From positions 1 to 49,658 of the IMG/VR virus record IMGVR_UViG_3300032217_000827: a stretch of DNA of 49,658 nucleotides. One strand, 5' to 3'. The translations under genes and the position numbers were made by a program. Below, one piece after another: positions 1-9,307 of the stretch. How positions within the stretch are numbered: the first letter of the stretch is position 1; each line of letters begins with the position of its first letter. Source of the DNA: a virus. Under the pieces are notes generated by a model. The model made no database searches, was not told the DNA's origin, and saw nothing but the letters and a program-made list of their open reading frames with translations.

Positions 1-1
1 A

Positions 2-1711
2 ACATACTATTACTCAATTTTTGCGTATATAGACGCGTCTGCATCTTGGGTTAAATTAGGTGACGCTCTGTCAGTATCTGTAAAAGATTACTCAACAGCT
101 AGTTTGATGTATAAGTATTTGCCAGAGGCATACACATTTCCGACTGACTCTGCTGCATCACAAAATACCGATTTATTTAACTTCTTAAGAATATTTGCTT
201 TTGAGTACGATCTGTTTAAAACAATGGCAGAAAATACTACGTATAGATACAACGTAGATAATTTGGACGCTAGGTTAATTCCGGCATTGCTAAATGAGTT
301 TGGGTTTAACTACGAGAGCTCTATGGGTATTAGACAAGCCCGTAAATTATTAAAATATGCTGCGGATATTTACCTAACTAAAGGTTCTGTCGCCGGAATT
401 AAAAAATTCATAGCTGCATTCTCTGGGTATAACGCAGAGATAGGTACACTTAAAAACTTATTTTTAACTACTGATTGCGCCTCTTTTGAGACTACCTACA
501 GTTATTGGAGTTTAGTATCTAATACAACTAACACTATCTCAATAGCCACTTCAGATGGAAGCATTGTTCCGTATATTGAATCCGGTTCTCCGGCAAATTA
601 TCCTAACGTACGTGTTGGTATGCTTAAGCACACTTCCACTACTGGAGGGACATACACAATTAAATACGGATATTCAACCGACACCACCCCGATATTTAAC
701 CCTGTTCTTTACGGAATACCGGTAACAGCTGGGACTGCTTATACTTTCTCTATTTATAGCTGGGCTAAAACTACCTTGCGTTCTATAACTCTAGCTATTA
801 ACTGGTATGACAAAGACGGAGTACTTTTAAGCACGAGTGCAACAAGCTCTGCTAATAACAACACTTCTGCTTGGACTAGGATTACAAACACTAATAAAAC
901 AGCTCCAACAAATGCCGTTTACGCAGCCCCTCAAATTACTATAAATAGCACTGCTACTGGTGAAATTCATTACTTTGATGCTGCTCAATTCCACGCCGGT
1001 ACCTCTGCAATTACTTATGCCGATGCTAGAAGAATTGACCTTTATCTGCAGCCAAATAGAATTAATAAAATTTTAAATCCATCTTTTGAGACTAACATTT
1101 CTAACTGGGTTGCTGGAATAAACACGACAATTTCTAGAAACACGTCCAATGGGTATGCAGGTACTTCATCTCTTGCTTTAACCGCGTCGGCTGCCGGAAA
1201 TAGTTGGGCTAATATAACTTCAGGAGTTGCTGCTACAGCTGGCTCTACCTATACAGCATCTATTTATGTAAAGTCTGCGGCTACTTCTAGAACAGCCAGA
1301 ATAAGGCTTGACTGGTATAACGGTGCATCATTAATATCTACAACTGATGGAACTGATATCTCAACTAGTACTGCTGCTTGGACTCGTTTATCCGTAACTG
1401 GAACTGCCCCTACTAACGCTACTGCTGTAGTTGTTACCGTTACAGTAAACTCTGTCGCTACTTCTGAAGTTCATTATTTTGATGCTGCGCTACTTGAGCA
1501 GACGTCTTACGCAAATTCATATTTTGACGGAACTACCGGTTATAGAAACACTGATGATATTTTATGGGAAAATGGCGGAAATAGCACAAATGCTAGAAGC
1601 CTTTACTATAAAAACAAGGTTTCTTCGCTTAGTCGACTTCCGGTAGTAATTCCTGAATATTTGCCTGTGTGGTCAAACTGGGCTTTGTTTACGGGCGTAC
1701 CTACTTCTTGA
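2..1711 (+). CDS. Phage tail/baseplate protein with two sugar-binding-like domains, 5' end missing
   Basis: The reading frame is open from base 2 with no stop, so the gene starts outside the window; the ATG at 107 is internal. At least 569 residues are present. Residues about 36-145 resemble the phage tail protein I family, which sits at the baseplate or tail tip (family call by pattern). Two related beta-rich segments follow, at about 163-342 and 361-521. Each has a Phe-Glu-Thr opening, a Trp-Tyr core strand and a closing HYFDAA motif, as in CBM4/9-like carbohydrate-binding modules. The second starts with the typical NPSFE. This points to host-surface sugar binding. It is the only clear tail gene here, so the structural block lies to the left. 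Confidence 0.75.
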   Translation, partial: TYYYSIFAYIDASASWVKLGDALSVSVKDYSTASLMYKYLPEAYTFPTDSAASQNTDLFNFLRIFAFEYDLFKTMAENTTYRYNVDNLDARLIPALLNEFGFNYESSMGIRQARKLLKYAADIYLTKGSVAGIKKFIAAFSGYNAEIGTLKNLFLTTDCASFETTYSYWSLVSNTTNTISIATSDGSIVPYIESGSPANYPNVRVGMLKHTSTTGGTYTIKYGYSTDTTPIFNPVLYGIPVTAGTAYTFSIYSWAKTTLRSITLAINWYDKDGVLLSTSATSSANNNTSAWTRITNTNKTAPTNAVYAAPQITINSTATGEIHYFDAAQFHAGTSAITYADARRIDLYLQPNRINKILNPSFETNISNWVAGINTTISRNTSNGYAGTSSLALTASAAGNSWANITSGVAATAGSTYTASIYVKSAATSRTARIRLDWYNGASLISTTDGTDISTSTAAWTRLSVTGTAPTNATAVVVTVTVNSVATSEVHYFDAALLEQTSYANSYFDGTTGYRNTDDILWENGGNSTNARSLYYKNKVSSLSRLPVVIPEYLPVWSNWALFTGVPTS

Positions 1712-1735
1712 CGTCTCACAATTTTTGTGTATACT
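1708..1735 (+). promoter_or_regulatory. Sigma-70-like promoter for the replication operon
   Basis: TTGACG at 1708-1713 and TATACT at 1730-1735 are separated by 16 bases. The -35 box overlaps the stop codon of the tail gene. Transcription would start near 1742, just ahead of the AGGAGG ribosome site at about 1751. Confidence 0.6.
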
Positions 1736-1761
1736 AATACTTCCGTTCATAGGAGGTAAGT

Positions 1762-2367
1762 ATGAGACGAGTAACCATCGCGGTTATAGGTAACGCAAAA
1801 ACAACCCGGGCTAATGTAGAGGCCCTAATTAGTGATGTAGTAGATTCAGTTGATGAAGCTATTATCGCCACAGTATATGATAAAGTCCCATCCGATGGGA
1901 TAACTTGGGCAGAACAATGGGCTGCTGATAAAGGTATTCCAATACTTCAATACACGGATAATAGCTATGATGAGTTATTTGCGGAAAATTCTGCTGAAGA
2001 CCTTAAGTTCTTTATGTTATGGAGTGATGAGGACCCAGAATGCCAATTAGCGGCATCTAAAGCCCAGGAATCTCGTATTTTAGCTTATGATCTTACAGAT
2101 GGGCTAGTGCTTATTCCACTAAATTCTGAGCCAATTTTAAAGCCAGAGATAACTGCAATGCCTGAAGTAGAGGCAGTAGTTACTAAGCTTGAGGCCCCTA
2201 CTATTGAATTAACAACTGAGGTTGAGGATATAGAAGAGCTTGACGACGAAGAAGACTATGATAGCGAGTACGACCTAGAAGAAAACCTAGTCGTATTAGT
2301 ATCTGAGATGGGTAAGATTTTTGCTCGCTCATTTGCTAAAGAGTTTAAACGCATTATCAAGGAATAG
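1762..2367 (+). CDS. Rossmann-like protein of unknown function, acidic tail
   Basis: 201 residues, with a strong AGGAGG site just upstream. The N-terminal half alternates strands and helices: the opening MRRVTIAVIGNA is followed by a helix, and a second strand holds AIIATVYDKV. This resembles nucleotide-binding Rossmann or SLOG-like folds, but no family is firmly recognised. Residues about 140-185 form a Glu/Asp-rich linker, and the last 20 residues are basic and hydrophobic. It is the first gene after a good promoter and leads the replication operon, so a regulatory or DNA-metabolism role is possible. Confidence 0.65.
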   Translation: MRRVTIAVIGNAKTTRANVEALISDVVDSVDEAIIATVYDKVPSDGITWAEQWAADKGIPILQYTDNSYDELFAENSAEDLKFFMLWSDEDPECQLAASKAQESRILAYDLTDGLVLIPLNSEPILKPEITAMPEVEAVVTKLEAPTIELTTEVEDIEELDDEEDYDSEYDLEENLVVLVSEMGKIFARSFAKEFKRIIKE

Positions 2368-2368
2368 T

Positions 2369-3241
2369 ATGTCCGTAAACATCAGTAGGCAGGCACAGGA
2401 CTGCCTTGCTTTCCTGTACTTAAACCCTACAATTACAATAAATCACCGTACTCTAATGGAATACAAAAGCTTAAGCAGACGTAAAAGCTTATCTGTCCTG
2501 CAGGAACTACGAGACGCAAATTGCATCAAAATGACCCGACTAGTTGGTGGCGGAACTAAAACTAAAGTGGTAATGTCAGACGTGACCAAAATGGTATTGT
2601 CTGGATACAGCCATATAGCAGTACAGCTAGTAAGCAGTATTTCTAATAGCAGTACAGCTAGTACTACTAATATAGCTACAAATAAATTCCTCGACGAGGT
2701 CGAGGGGAAGGAAAAACAAGTGGGTTATGAGTTCTTTGAAAAGACTTCGTCTCCAGATGATGAGATTCTTGTGGAGCGTGCAAAGCACCTGGCGCAAAAG
2801 AAAACCGAGTATGCCGAAATTCGTGAGGCTAAGGCACAGCAGCGTAAAGACCTCCACCGTTCCAAGATTTCTCCAACCGACTGGACATGCAAGGATGTTG
2901 CCTATGAGTTCGGGGACCGAATGGCTGACATCTGGTCAATTAAGCCCTTCAGTATCACTCAGTCCCGGTTTGTACAGGCACTCTCGGTATTCCGGAAACA
3001 GAATGATACGGACGGTGAAGTGGAACTCAAGCTTATAGAGTTATTCTTTAGCACCCTTAAGCACGACAAGTACACAGACGGTAACCACCTTTGGAGAGCA
3101 TTTCTCTACAAAGCCCCCAGCTTGCTAACTCAGGCTCGTGAGAGTATTATCACGGTAGAGCAGATGGAAACGAACATTATTCGTGACCAAGAACTAACCA
3201 GCCGTAAGCTTGCTCTGCTAGACGAGGATGAAAATGTATAA
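2369..3241 (+). CDS. Winged-helix replication-initiator-like protein
   Basis: 290 residues. The ATG at 2369 is chosen because AAGGAA lies just ahead and it follows the previous stop with no useful gap; an in-frame start at 2321 would lie inside the previous gene. Residues about 1-70 look like a winged helix-turn-helix (YKSLSRRKSLSVLQELRDAN). The C-terminal 100 residues (DWTCKDVAYEF onward) are helical and resemble the helicase-interacting part of phage replisome organisers. The next gene encodes a DnaC-type loader, the usual partner of such a protein. Its exact family was not recognised, and the origin-binding role is inferred from context. Confidence 0.6.
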   Translation: MSVNISRQAQDCLAFLYLNPTITINHRTLMEYKSLSRRKSLSVLQELRDANCIKMTRLVGGGTKTKVVMSDVTKMVLSGYSHIAVQLVSSISNSSTASTTNIATNKFLDEVEGKEKQVGYEFFEKTSSPDDEILVERAKHLAQKKTEYAEIREAKAQQRKDLHRSKISPTDWTCKDVAYEFGDRMADIWSIKPFSITQSRFVQALSVFRKQNDTDGEVELKLIELFFSTLKHDKYTDGNHLWRAFLYKAPSLLTQARESIITVEQMETNIIRDQELTSRKLALLDEDENV

Positions 3242-3920
3242 GCCAAACGATTTGCCGGCCCGTAGACGGACTTGGGTGAAAATTGCAAGTATTCCCCCAG
3301 CCAAGCTTGGATGGACCCTTGAGGACTGTTCTGACGTCTCTGCGGATGTAATGACGGCCGTCACTAAGTGGGTTTCTGCAGTTAACTCAGATAAAGTTAT
3401 TAGGGCCGAGGGAAAGCAAACTTGCGGGCTTGGACTAATGCTCTATGGACTCCCAGGTCGCGGTAAGACCACTATGGCTAATACTTTGCTACAAGAGGTT
3501 CTGCGCAAAGCTGCTCCAGAAGTTTTAGGTATGACACCGGGCAAAACAGTTTCTCGACCTGCGTACTTCCTAACCTATAACGCTTTGCTTGACCTCAAAG
3601 GGGCAATTATGGAAGACCACGACAACGATGACGAGTTGCTTTACAATGGCATCCTTGGTGAGGCCTATGACGATGCTTACAACGTCCGAGTTCTAGTCCT
3701 AGATGATGTAGGTAAGGAGCACGCTAGCGCGTCTGGCTGGCAGAAGAATATGCTTCACCACGTTCTTAGAACTAGATTTAATAATGGTCTACCTACAATA
3801 GTCACTACCAATATCAAGATGGATGATTGGGAGGCCCACTACGGCTCTGCTACTCAATCGTTTGTTCACGAAGCGTTTATCTACGTCAACATGGACTCTT
3901 CATCAGATTTGAGGAAATAA
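3228..3920 (+). CDS. DnaC-type helicase-loader ATPase
   Basis: 230 residues, overlapping the previous gene by 14 bases. Walker A (GLPGRGKTT) lies near residues 74-82 and Walker B (VLVLDDVGKE) near 156-165, followed by a TTN sensor (IVTTNIKMDDW). This order is that of the AAA+ helicase loaders DnaC and DnaI. The role would be to load the DnaB-type helicase encoded 700 bases downstream onto the phage origin. The N-terminal 60 residues would contact the helicase. A second possible ATG at 3234 would shorten it by two residues. Confidence 0.82.
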   Translation: MKMYKPNDLPARRRTWVKIASIPPAKLGWTLEDCSDVSADVMTAVTKWVSAVNSDKVIRAEGKQTCGLGLMLYGLPGRGKTTMANTLLQEVLRKAAPEVLGMTPGKTVSRPAYFLTYNALLDLKGAIMEDHDNDDELLYNGILGEAYDDAYNVRVLVLDDVGKEHASASGWQKNMLHHVLRTRFNNGLPTIVTTNIKMDDWEAHYGSATQSFVHEAFIYVNMDSSSDLRK

Positions 3921-4219
3921 TGACTGATAAAAGATTGCTACAAGTTTTTTTGACTAATCAATCGGATAACCCTGGGCCGGGAATATTTGAAGTAAGCAGC
4001 GATAAGAATAAGAACTTACTTTGTACCTGCCCTGGCTTTGCATCAAAAAATAGTTGTAAGCATACTGCGTTAATTGAAAGTAGAATCGAAAAGAATAACG
4101 GCGTTTACCAGTTTGATTTTTCTAGCAAAGTAACTAAAGAAGAACTGGCTACTGCCATGCTTTCAGAACAGACTTTTAGAGAGCTTGTTTTAAAGCACGG
4201 CAAAGTCGAGGTCTACTAA
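3920..4219 (+). CDS. SWIM-like zinc-binding protein
   Basis: 99 residues. The ATG overlaps the previous stop as TAATG, which is why 3920 is preferred over an upstream in-frame start. The central motif CTCPGFASKNSCKHTALIE has the CxC...CxH spacing of SWIM zinc fingers, which bind DNA or proteins and accompany SNF2 helicases and recombination factors. An SNF2-type helicase is encoded later in the same operon. The function in the phage is unknown. Confidence 0.72.
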   Translation: MTDKRLLQVFLTNQSDNPGPGIFEVSSDKNKNLLCTCPGFASKNSCKHTALIESRIEKNNGVYQFDFSSKVTKEELATAMLSEQTFRELVLKHGKVEVY

Positions 4220-4626
4220 TGCAGGGTAATGATATTAGCAATTCTTTGCCACAGCGGATTATAGTAACTGCTGATGTTATTACCGATGTTTACGAAGACG
4301 ACACAAAAGTACTAGGGTTTATACCAGTTAAAAAAAGACGTAAGGAATATAACCGCATGGTTCTTAGCCATCTGTATATGACTTCGCTTAAACGAGGTAT
4401 TACAATGGAGCTTATTAGCTTTACGCACTCTGAAGATGAGATGGTAGAGTTAATGCTTCATTTAGACAAAGTCGGAACGAATCCGTTTCGCTACGGCTCG
4501 TCTTACAAATCGGTTGAGAAGTTAGTTAAAGAACTACCTTATCGACCAGAGGTTATCGGTGTAATTGATATCCCATCGCGACTACTTCGGTATGGTCGAT
4601 GGGGGATGGACTTTCCTTCATTATGA
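4219..4626 (+). CDS. Conserved-looking replication-operon protein, unknown
   Basis: 135 residues, coupled to the previous gene by TAATG. No family recognised. It has an alternating beta/alpha pattern with a Lys/Arg-rich patch near residue 35 (KKRRKEYNR) and a C-terminal hydrophobic strand (VIGVIDIPSRLL). Its place between the SWIM protein and the DnaB helicase suggests a replication accessory role, which is inference only. Confidence 0.6.
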   Translation: MQGNDISNSLPQRIIVTADVITDVYEDDTKVLGFIPVKKRRKEYNRMVLSHLYMTSLKRGITMELISFTHSEDEMVELMLHLDKVGTNPFRYGSSYKSVEKLVKELPYRPEVIGVIDIPSRLLRYGRWGMDFPSL

Positions 4627-5849
4627 GTACAGAAACAAAACTAATCGGTGCGGCCATTCGTGTCCGCGACCTATCTTCCCTATTTGAGCGCGGCGTATCA
4701 GACTCTTGGTTTTCTAACGAAGATGACAAGCGTGTCTGGACTTACCTGCGTACGCACTTTGCCAAGTACGGTGAGTGCCCAAGCGAAGAAGTAATTGCGG
4801 CTAACTTCCCTACCTATCGTGTGGCGGAACTAACTGACTCAATTGACTTCCTACTTGATGACTTAGTAGATAAGCGACGCAAGCTTTCTATTAGCAATAC
4901 GCTACGTCAAGCAGTAGAAGCAATCCAAAACGAAAAAGACCACGAGGCAGCATTGCTGCTTATGCAGGGCGGGCTAGTAAAGCTTGAAGAAGAGGGGCTA
5001 AATAAGACCTCAGACATTAACTTGATTACCACCACAGAGTCACGCTGGGAAGATTACTTATTCCGCAAGAACAATCCTGGCCTACTAGGAGTTGCTACCG
5101 GATTCCCTACCATTGATGCTGTAACCAACGGCTTGCAAAAGGGTCAGCTAATTGTAATTGTTGCTACGCCTAAGACAGGTAAGTCAACGCTTGCTTTGCA
5201 GATTGCTAATAATATTCACAAGCAAGAGATGTCGCCTATGTTCCAGTCATTTGAGATGACTAACCGCGAACAGCAGAACCGCTATGACTCGATGCGTGCG
5301 CTGGTCTCTCACAACCGCTTGATTTCAGGTACTCTGACCAAAGATGAAGAAAAACGATTCCAAGACTCGCTGAACAGTATGGCAGATGACCCTACTAACT
5401 TCTGGCTTGTAGATGCCGCTCATGGTATTACCGTGTCCGCTATTCAGAGCAAGATTCAAACGCTTAATCCAGATGTCGTATTTATTGACGGTGTGTATTT
5501 GATGCTAGATGAGCAGACCGGTGAGTCAAACACCCCACAAGCCTTGACTGGAATTACTCGTTCGCTAAAGCGTCTAGCCCAGCGTACAAACAAGCCAATC
5601 GTTATCACTACACAGGCGCTTAACTGGAAGACTAAAAAGGGTAAAGTATCTACTGACTCAATCGGTTACTCATCATCATTCCTGCAGGACGCAGATGTTG
5701 TGTTTGGTCTTGAGCGTGAGGACGAAAACGTAGACGATACCAGAACCCTAAAGGTCATGGCTGCTCGTAACAGCGGTAACGTAGAGGCATCCCTAATGTG
5801 GGATTGGGCAAGCGGATTGTTCCGTGAAATGACTAGTGATGACGTATGA
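4623..5849 (+). CDS. dnaB: DnaB-type replicative helicase
   Basis: 408 residues. The ATG at 4623 overlaps the previous stop as ATGA and gives a normal N terminus. Residues about 1-110 are a helical N-terminal domain. The RecA-fold motor begins near 150, with Walker A (ATPKTGKST) near 183 and a Walker B-like strand (PDVVFIDGVYLM). The C-terminal glycine and arginine motifs (AARNSGN) fit DnaB/Gp4-type hexameric 5'-3' helicases. It would unwind the fork and work with the primase whose gene overlaps its end by four bases. The N-terminal domain is shorter than in bacterial DnaB. Confidence 0.85.
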   Translation: MSTETKLIGAAIRVRDLSSLFERGVSDSWFSNEDDKRVWTYLRTHFAKYGECPSEEVIAANFPTYRVAELTDSIDFLLDDLVDKRRKLSISNTLRQAVEAIQNEKDHEAALLLMQGGLVKLEEEGLNKTSDINLITTTESRWEDYLFRKNNPGLLGVATGFPTIDAVTNGLQKGQLIVIVATPKTGKSTLALQIANNIHKQEMSPMFQSFEMTNREQQNRYDSMRALVSHNRLISGTLTKDEEKRFQDSLNSMADDPTNFWLVDAAHGITVSAIQSKIQTLNPDVVFIDGVYLMLDEQTGESNTPQALTGITRSLKRLAQRTNKPIVITTQALNWKTKKGKVSTDSIGYSSSFLQDADVVFGLEREDENVDDTRTLKVMAARNSGNVEASLMWDWASGLFREMTSDDV

Positions 5850-6796
5850 GACTAGAACAGATGGAAACGGTATTACGCCGTTTAGATATTGAACCGGTCA
5901 ACGCACGCGGCTCAGAAATCCTTGCGCTATGTCCAGGCCACAAAGAAATTACTGGCAAGGAAGACCGTAGCCCGTCATGGTGGATTAACTCTGACACTGG
6001 TGCACACATCTGTTTCTCCTGCGGATTCAAAGGTAACTTGTGGTCATTGATTGCAACCGTGCAAAAATTAAAAGATGCCAATGGTTTCTTAGATTACGCC
6101 GATGCTAAAGACTGGTTATATCTATCTTTTAATAACATCCAGCTAGGTGCTCCAGAAGAAGAACAAGAACAAGAATCTGTATTCAAAGAAGTTACTAATA
6201 TCACAGAGTCAAGACTTGCTTTGTTTACGCTACCTCCAGCACACGCGCTATCGGCCCGTGGATTTACATACGAAGCTGCTGAAAAACATCAACTGCTTTG
6301 GGATACCGTGCACTCAAACTGGATATCAGTAATTCGTGACCCGCATTCAAATAAATTACTCGGATGGCAGGAAAAAGGGTTTAGTCGCCGTTATTTCCGA
6401 AACTACCCAACTGGGGTAGAGAAGTCTACAACGTTATTTGGGTTTAACAGGTATTCTGGCGGACGCATGATTGTTGTAGAGTCCCCACTAGACGTAGTAA
6501 GATTAGAGTCTGTAGGAATAACTGGAGCAGTATCTACTTATGGCTCTATGATTTCTAGTGCTCAGATTGAGTTGATTAAAGAGGCAGATGAAATCTTGTT
6601 TGCTTTAGATAACGACGAGTCTGGCATTAACGCATCTAAAAAGATGTTGGAGCAAAACTTTGAGGCTTGGTACTTTAACTATGGCCACACAGATATGAAA
6701 GACGTAGGCGCAATGAGCCGTATTGAAATCCTTACCGGATTGGATAACGCTAAGCACTCCGTAAACGGTCTAGGAGCACTGACATGGGATTTGTAG
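5846..6796 (+). CDS. DNA primase, CHC2 zinc finger plus TOPRIM
   Basis: 316 residues, start coupled to the helicase stop (ATGA). The zinc site is Cys29, His32, Cys56 and Cys59 (CPGH and CFSC), the CHC2-type template-binding finger. The TOPRIM half has MIVVESPLDVV, with the metal-binding Glu near 211, and ALDNDESG, with its Asp pair near 253. It makes RNA primers. It is much shorter than bacterial DnaG and lacks an obvious DnaB-binding C-terminal domain, so contact with the helicase must differ. Confidence 0.84.
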   Translation: MRLEQMETVLRRLDIEPVNARGSEILALCPGHKEITGKEDRSPSWWINSDTGAHICFSCGFKGNLWSLIATVQKLKDANGFLDYADAKDWLYLSFNNIQLGAPEEEQEQESVFKEVTNITESRLALFTLPPAHALSARGFTYEAAEKHQLLWDTVHSNWISVIRDPHSNKLLGWQEKGFSRRYFRNYPTGVEKSTTLFGFNRYSGGRMIVVESPLDVVRLESVGITGAVSTYGSMISSAQIELIKEADEILFALDNDESGINASKKMLEQNFEAWYFNYGHTDMKDVGAMSRIEILTGLDNAKHSVNGLGALTWDL

Positions 6797-8367
6797 GAAC
6801 ACTGCTACCTTATCAGCCAGAAGCCGTTGATAAAATGACTGAGCGTGGCAAGATGCTAGTTGCTTATGACCTAGGGCTTGGTAAAACAGTCTTGACTATC
6901 GCTGCAATTGAAGAACTAATGGATGACGGAGAAATTACCGAGCCTGGTCTAATCATCTGTTTGTCTAGCCTTAAATACCAATGGCAGTCTTCCATTACTA
7001 AATTTACTAATGGCTCTAATGCCCTTGTAATTGATGGCACTCAGGACCAGCGTAAACGCCAATACCAAAAGGCGCTAAAGTGGAAAACCTACGGTGTTGA
7101 TTACATCATTATGAATTACGAGCAGGTAGTTAATGACTGGGAGTATGTAAGTAAGCTACCACGCGGTTTTATTGTGTTGGACGAAGCAACTGCTATTAAA
7201 TCATTTAAATCTAAACGCGCTAAGGCAGTTAAAAAGCTAGCCACATCTAAGTATAGGTTTGCTCTCACCGGTACACCTATTGAAAATGGTAAACCAGAAG
7301 AGCTATTTAGCATCATGCAGTTTGTAGACGAAAGCGTCCTTGGCAGATTTGATAAGTTTGATATGACGTTCATTGTACGCAACGCTTGGGGTGGAGTAGA
7401 GCGTTATAGAAATCTACCTACTCTGCATGAACGAATGAAAGAAGCCTCTGTTCGTAAAGCACAGAGTGACCCAGATGTGGCCCCATTCTTGCCAGCAACT
7501 ATCCACAAAGACCCTGTGTATGTAATGATGGATAGAAAGACCGCTAGTCTTTACAAGCGCATTGCGGATGACTTATTGCTAGACCTAGATAATGCACAAA
7601 CTTTATTCGGCAGCAACTTTAACGTGCTAGCTCATTATGGTTTTGAGAAGTCTTGGGGAGGTCCTGCAGACGAACTTCGAGGTCAACTAATGTCTAAAAT
7701 AGGCTGCCTTAAAATGCTGACCTGTTCTCCAGAGCTTTTACAGATTAGTGCTGAAAAATTCCGTGCTGATAATGGGCAGGGTTCAGCATATGCAGCTCAA
7801 TTAGATGACGAAGGTTTACTAGATAAATTACCTAATACAAAGCTAGAAGTATTCATTAAATACGTAAAAGACTTTTTAGACCAAGACGAAAAGAATAAAT
7901 TAGTTGTATTTTGCTCATATGTTGATATGGTAGATATTATTGCTGACCGCATTGGTAGAGACATAAGCGTTACATACACCGGACAACTAGATGCTAAAAC
8001 AAAGGAAAAACACAAAAATGCTCTTAATAATGACCCTAATATTCGTGTTTTTATTAGTTCAGATGCTGGTGGCTATGGAGTTGACCTACCATCCGCCAAC
8101 ATGCTTATCAATTATGATTTACCTTGGTCTTCTGGTCTTGCTATTCAGCGTAATGGGCGTATTCGTAGGGCTTCTTCCGCTTGGAAAACTATTGTAATCC
8201 AAGACTTTTTAGTTACTAACTCAGTGGAAGTTCGTCAACACGCGGCTCTCCAGCAAAAGAACGCTGTGGCTTCTGCAGTTATTGACGGCACTGGAATTAA
8301 CGAAAACGGCGGAGTGGACTTGACAATTGGCACACTTCGTGGTTTCCTATTAGATATGTCGGTGTAA
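6784..8367 (+). CDS. SNF2/superfamily 2 DNA helicase
   Basis: 527 residues, overlapping the primase by 13 bases. Motif I (DLGLGKT) lies near residue 30, motif II reads DEAT near 131, and motif III has ALTGTPIENG. The C-terminal lobe has SSDAGGYGVDLPSA and the arginine motif QRNGRIRRAS. This set is that of SNF2-family translocases, close in style to phage UvsW-like or HepA-like enzymes that remodel forks and recombination intermediates. It closes the replisome operon. Confidence 0.83.
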   Translation: MGFVGTLLPYQPEAVDKMTERGKMLVAYDLGLGKTVLTIAAIEELMDDGEITEPGLIICLSSLKYQWQSSITKFTNGSNALVIDGTQDQRKRQYQKALKWKTYGVDYIIMNYEQVVNDWEYVSKLPRGFIVLDEATAIKSFKSKRAKAVKKLATSKYRFALTGTPIENGKPEELFSIMQFVDESVLGRFDKFDMTFIVRNAWGGVERYRNLPTLHERMKEASVRKAQSDPDVAPFLPATIHKDPVYVMMDRKTASLYKRIADDLLLDLDNAQTLFGSNFNVLAHYGFEKSWGGPADELRGQLMSKIGCLKMLTCSPELLQISAEKFRADNGQGSAYAAQLDDEGLLDKLPNTKLEVFIKYVKDFLDQDEKNKLVVFCSYVDMVDIIADRIGRDISVTYTGQLDAKTKEKHKNALNNDPNIRVFISSDAGGYGVDLPSANMLINYDLPWSSGLAIQRNGRIRRASSAWKTIVIQDFLVTNSVEVRQHAALQQKNAVASAVIDGTGINENGGVDLTIGTLRGFLLDMSV

Positions 8368-8368
8368 T

Positions 8369-8536
8369 ATGCCTACATATGAGTATCACTGTGAACACTG
8401 TAATAAATCAATTTTATTAATACATGAAATGAATGAACAGCCAAAGCCAGTATGCGAAGATTGCTCAACTCCTTTAAACCGAGTGTTTAAAATAGGAGCA
8501 GTTCAGTTTAGAGGCGGGGGCTGGGGAAGAAACTAA
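8369..8536 (+). CDS. FmdB-type zinc-ribbon protein
   Basis: 55 residues, starting one base after the helicase stop. The opening MPTYEYHCEHC and a second CEDC pair near residue 29 form the four-cysteine ribbon of the FmdB/CxxC_CxxC_SSSS family, followed by the usual Gly-rich tail (FRGGGWGRN). These small proteins occur beside many phage replication genes; the role is unknown. Its stop overlaps the next start (TAATG). Confidence 0.72.
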   Translation: MPTYEYHCEHCNKSILLIHEMNEQPKPVCEDCSTPLNRVFKIGAVQFRGGGWGRN

Positions 8537-8772
8537 TGACGTTTGAAGAATGGCTGCAACACGGCCTTACTCAAGGTTGGATTGGACCTAGTGTCTGCCA
8601 CACTCACGATGGCTTACCTATGAGCGAGGATGAGTACGAAGAGTATGACCGCGGAGACGACCCTTGCGTACATATATTAAGACTTTATGACAGCCCAGAA
8701 AACAAGGCTGAAGTAGAGGCAAACCACGCACCTAGTGTGTGGCGAGCAACTAACTCAGGTTACGAAATATAA
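8536..8772 (+). CDS. Small acidic protein, unknown
   Basis: 78 residues, translationally coupled to the FmdB-like gene. Acidic, with two Cys-His-like positions (CHTHDG near 23 and CVHI near 47) that could bind a metal. The spacing DEYEEYDRGDDPC suggests a short conserved structural core. Function not recognised. Confidence 0.6.
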   Translation: MTFEEWLQHGLTQGWIGPSVCHTHDGLPMSEDEYEEYDRGDDPCVHILRLYDSPENKAEVEANHAPSVWRATNSGYEI

Positions 8773-8781
8773 GGAGAAATA

Positions 8782-8913
8782 ATGGCAAAAGGAAAGCCAG
8801 CAGCACCAGCACCAGTTAAAAAAGCTGGAGATGGCCGTAATAACGGCAAAGCACCAAAAAAATATCCGAAGATTTTTGATGCAATCAAGCGCAAACTAGT
8901 TCGCAAGAAGTAA
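8782..8913 (+). CDS. Small basic Lys/Ala/Pro-rich protein
   Basis: 43 residues with a clear AAGGAG site nine bases ahead of the ATG. It begins with repeated Ala-Pro units and ends with a basic helix (IKRKLVRKK), like small nucleic-acid-binding tails. It is the last gene before the bidirectional terminator. Function unknown. Confidence 0.6.
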   Translation: MAKGKPAAPAPVKKAGDGRNNGKAPKKYPKIFDAIKRKLVRKK

Positions 8914-8948
8914 AAAAACCCCCTGCTAATTAAGCAGGGGGCTTTTTT
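8912..8948. terminator. Bidirectional intrinsic terminator
   Basis: CCCCCTGC at 8919-8926 pairs with GCAGGGGG at 8934-8941 around a seven-base loop. An A-run lies on the left and a T-run on the right, so it ends both the plus-strand replication operon and the minus-strand lysis block. Confidence 0.9.
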
Positions 8949-8953
8949 ACTAT

Positions 8954-9307
8954 TTACGCTAGTGGGGCGTCTTCATGTCCTTCAAGCTCAGACAAGTCAC
9001 CAAAATCACCAAGCTGAGGTGTATCAGAGGCTGACTGTACCAGTGCTTCTTTAATTTCAGGGTCATTTGCTGACTGCTTCGCAACAGCTGCGCGGAAACC
9101 CTTTTCAATTTCTTCGTTTGAAATAGTTGCATCCCAAGCAAGTTGAACACCAAAGTAAATGATGATTGACGAGAATACGGTCATAACACCGTTTAAAGCA
9201 CCTAGAAGTGGGCCAATACCTGATGCAGCACCGGTAGCCATACCTGGAATTGCAGCAAACATAATTACACCAATAGTGCGTTTAATTAAATTAAAAAGTT
9301 GCTTCAT
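8954..9307 (-). CDS. Holin-like membrane protein A
   Basis: 117 residues. Two hydrophobic segments lie at about 9-38 (Gly/Ala-rich) and 40-58, followed by an acidic soluble tail ending in DLSELEGHEDAPLA. Overlaps the start of the M23 peptidase gene by one base, so the two are co-translated. This arrangement fits a phage holin beside its endolysin. It resembles the protein encoded at 12088-12375 (a Gly-rich double membrane segment followed by the helix pattern NEE/NEI..F..AV), so the block holds two related membrane proteins. Which one forms the lethal hole cannot be told. Confidence 0.6.
   Translation of the reverse strand: MKQLFNLIKRTIGVIMFAAIPGMATGAASGIGPLLGALNGVMTVFSSIIIYFGVQLAWDATISNEEIEKGFRAAVAKQSANDPEIKEALVQSASDTPQLGDFGDLSELEGHEDAPLA

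Noticed and set aside
107-1711. Tail gene starting at the ATG at 107
   Set aside because: The same frame has no stop back to base 2 and encodes plausible protein there, so the gene is cut by the window edge.
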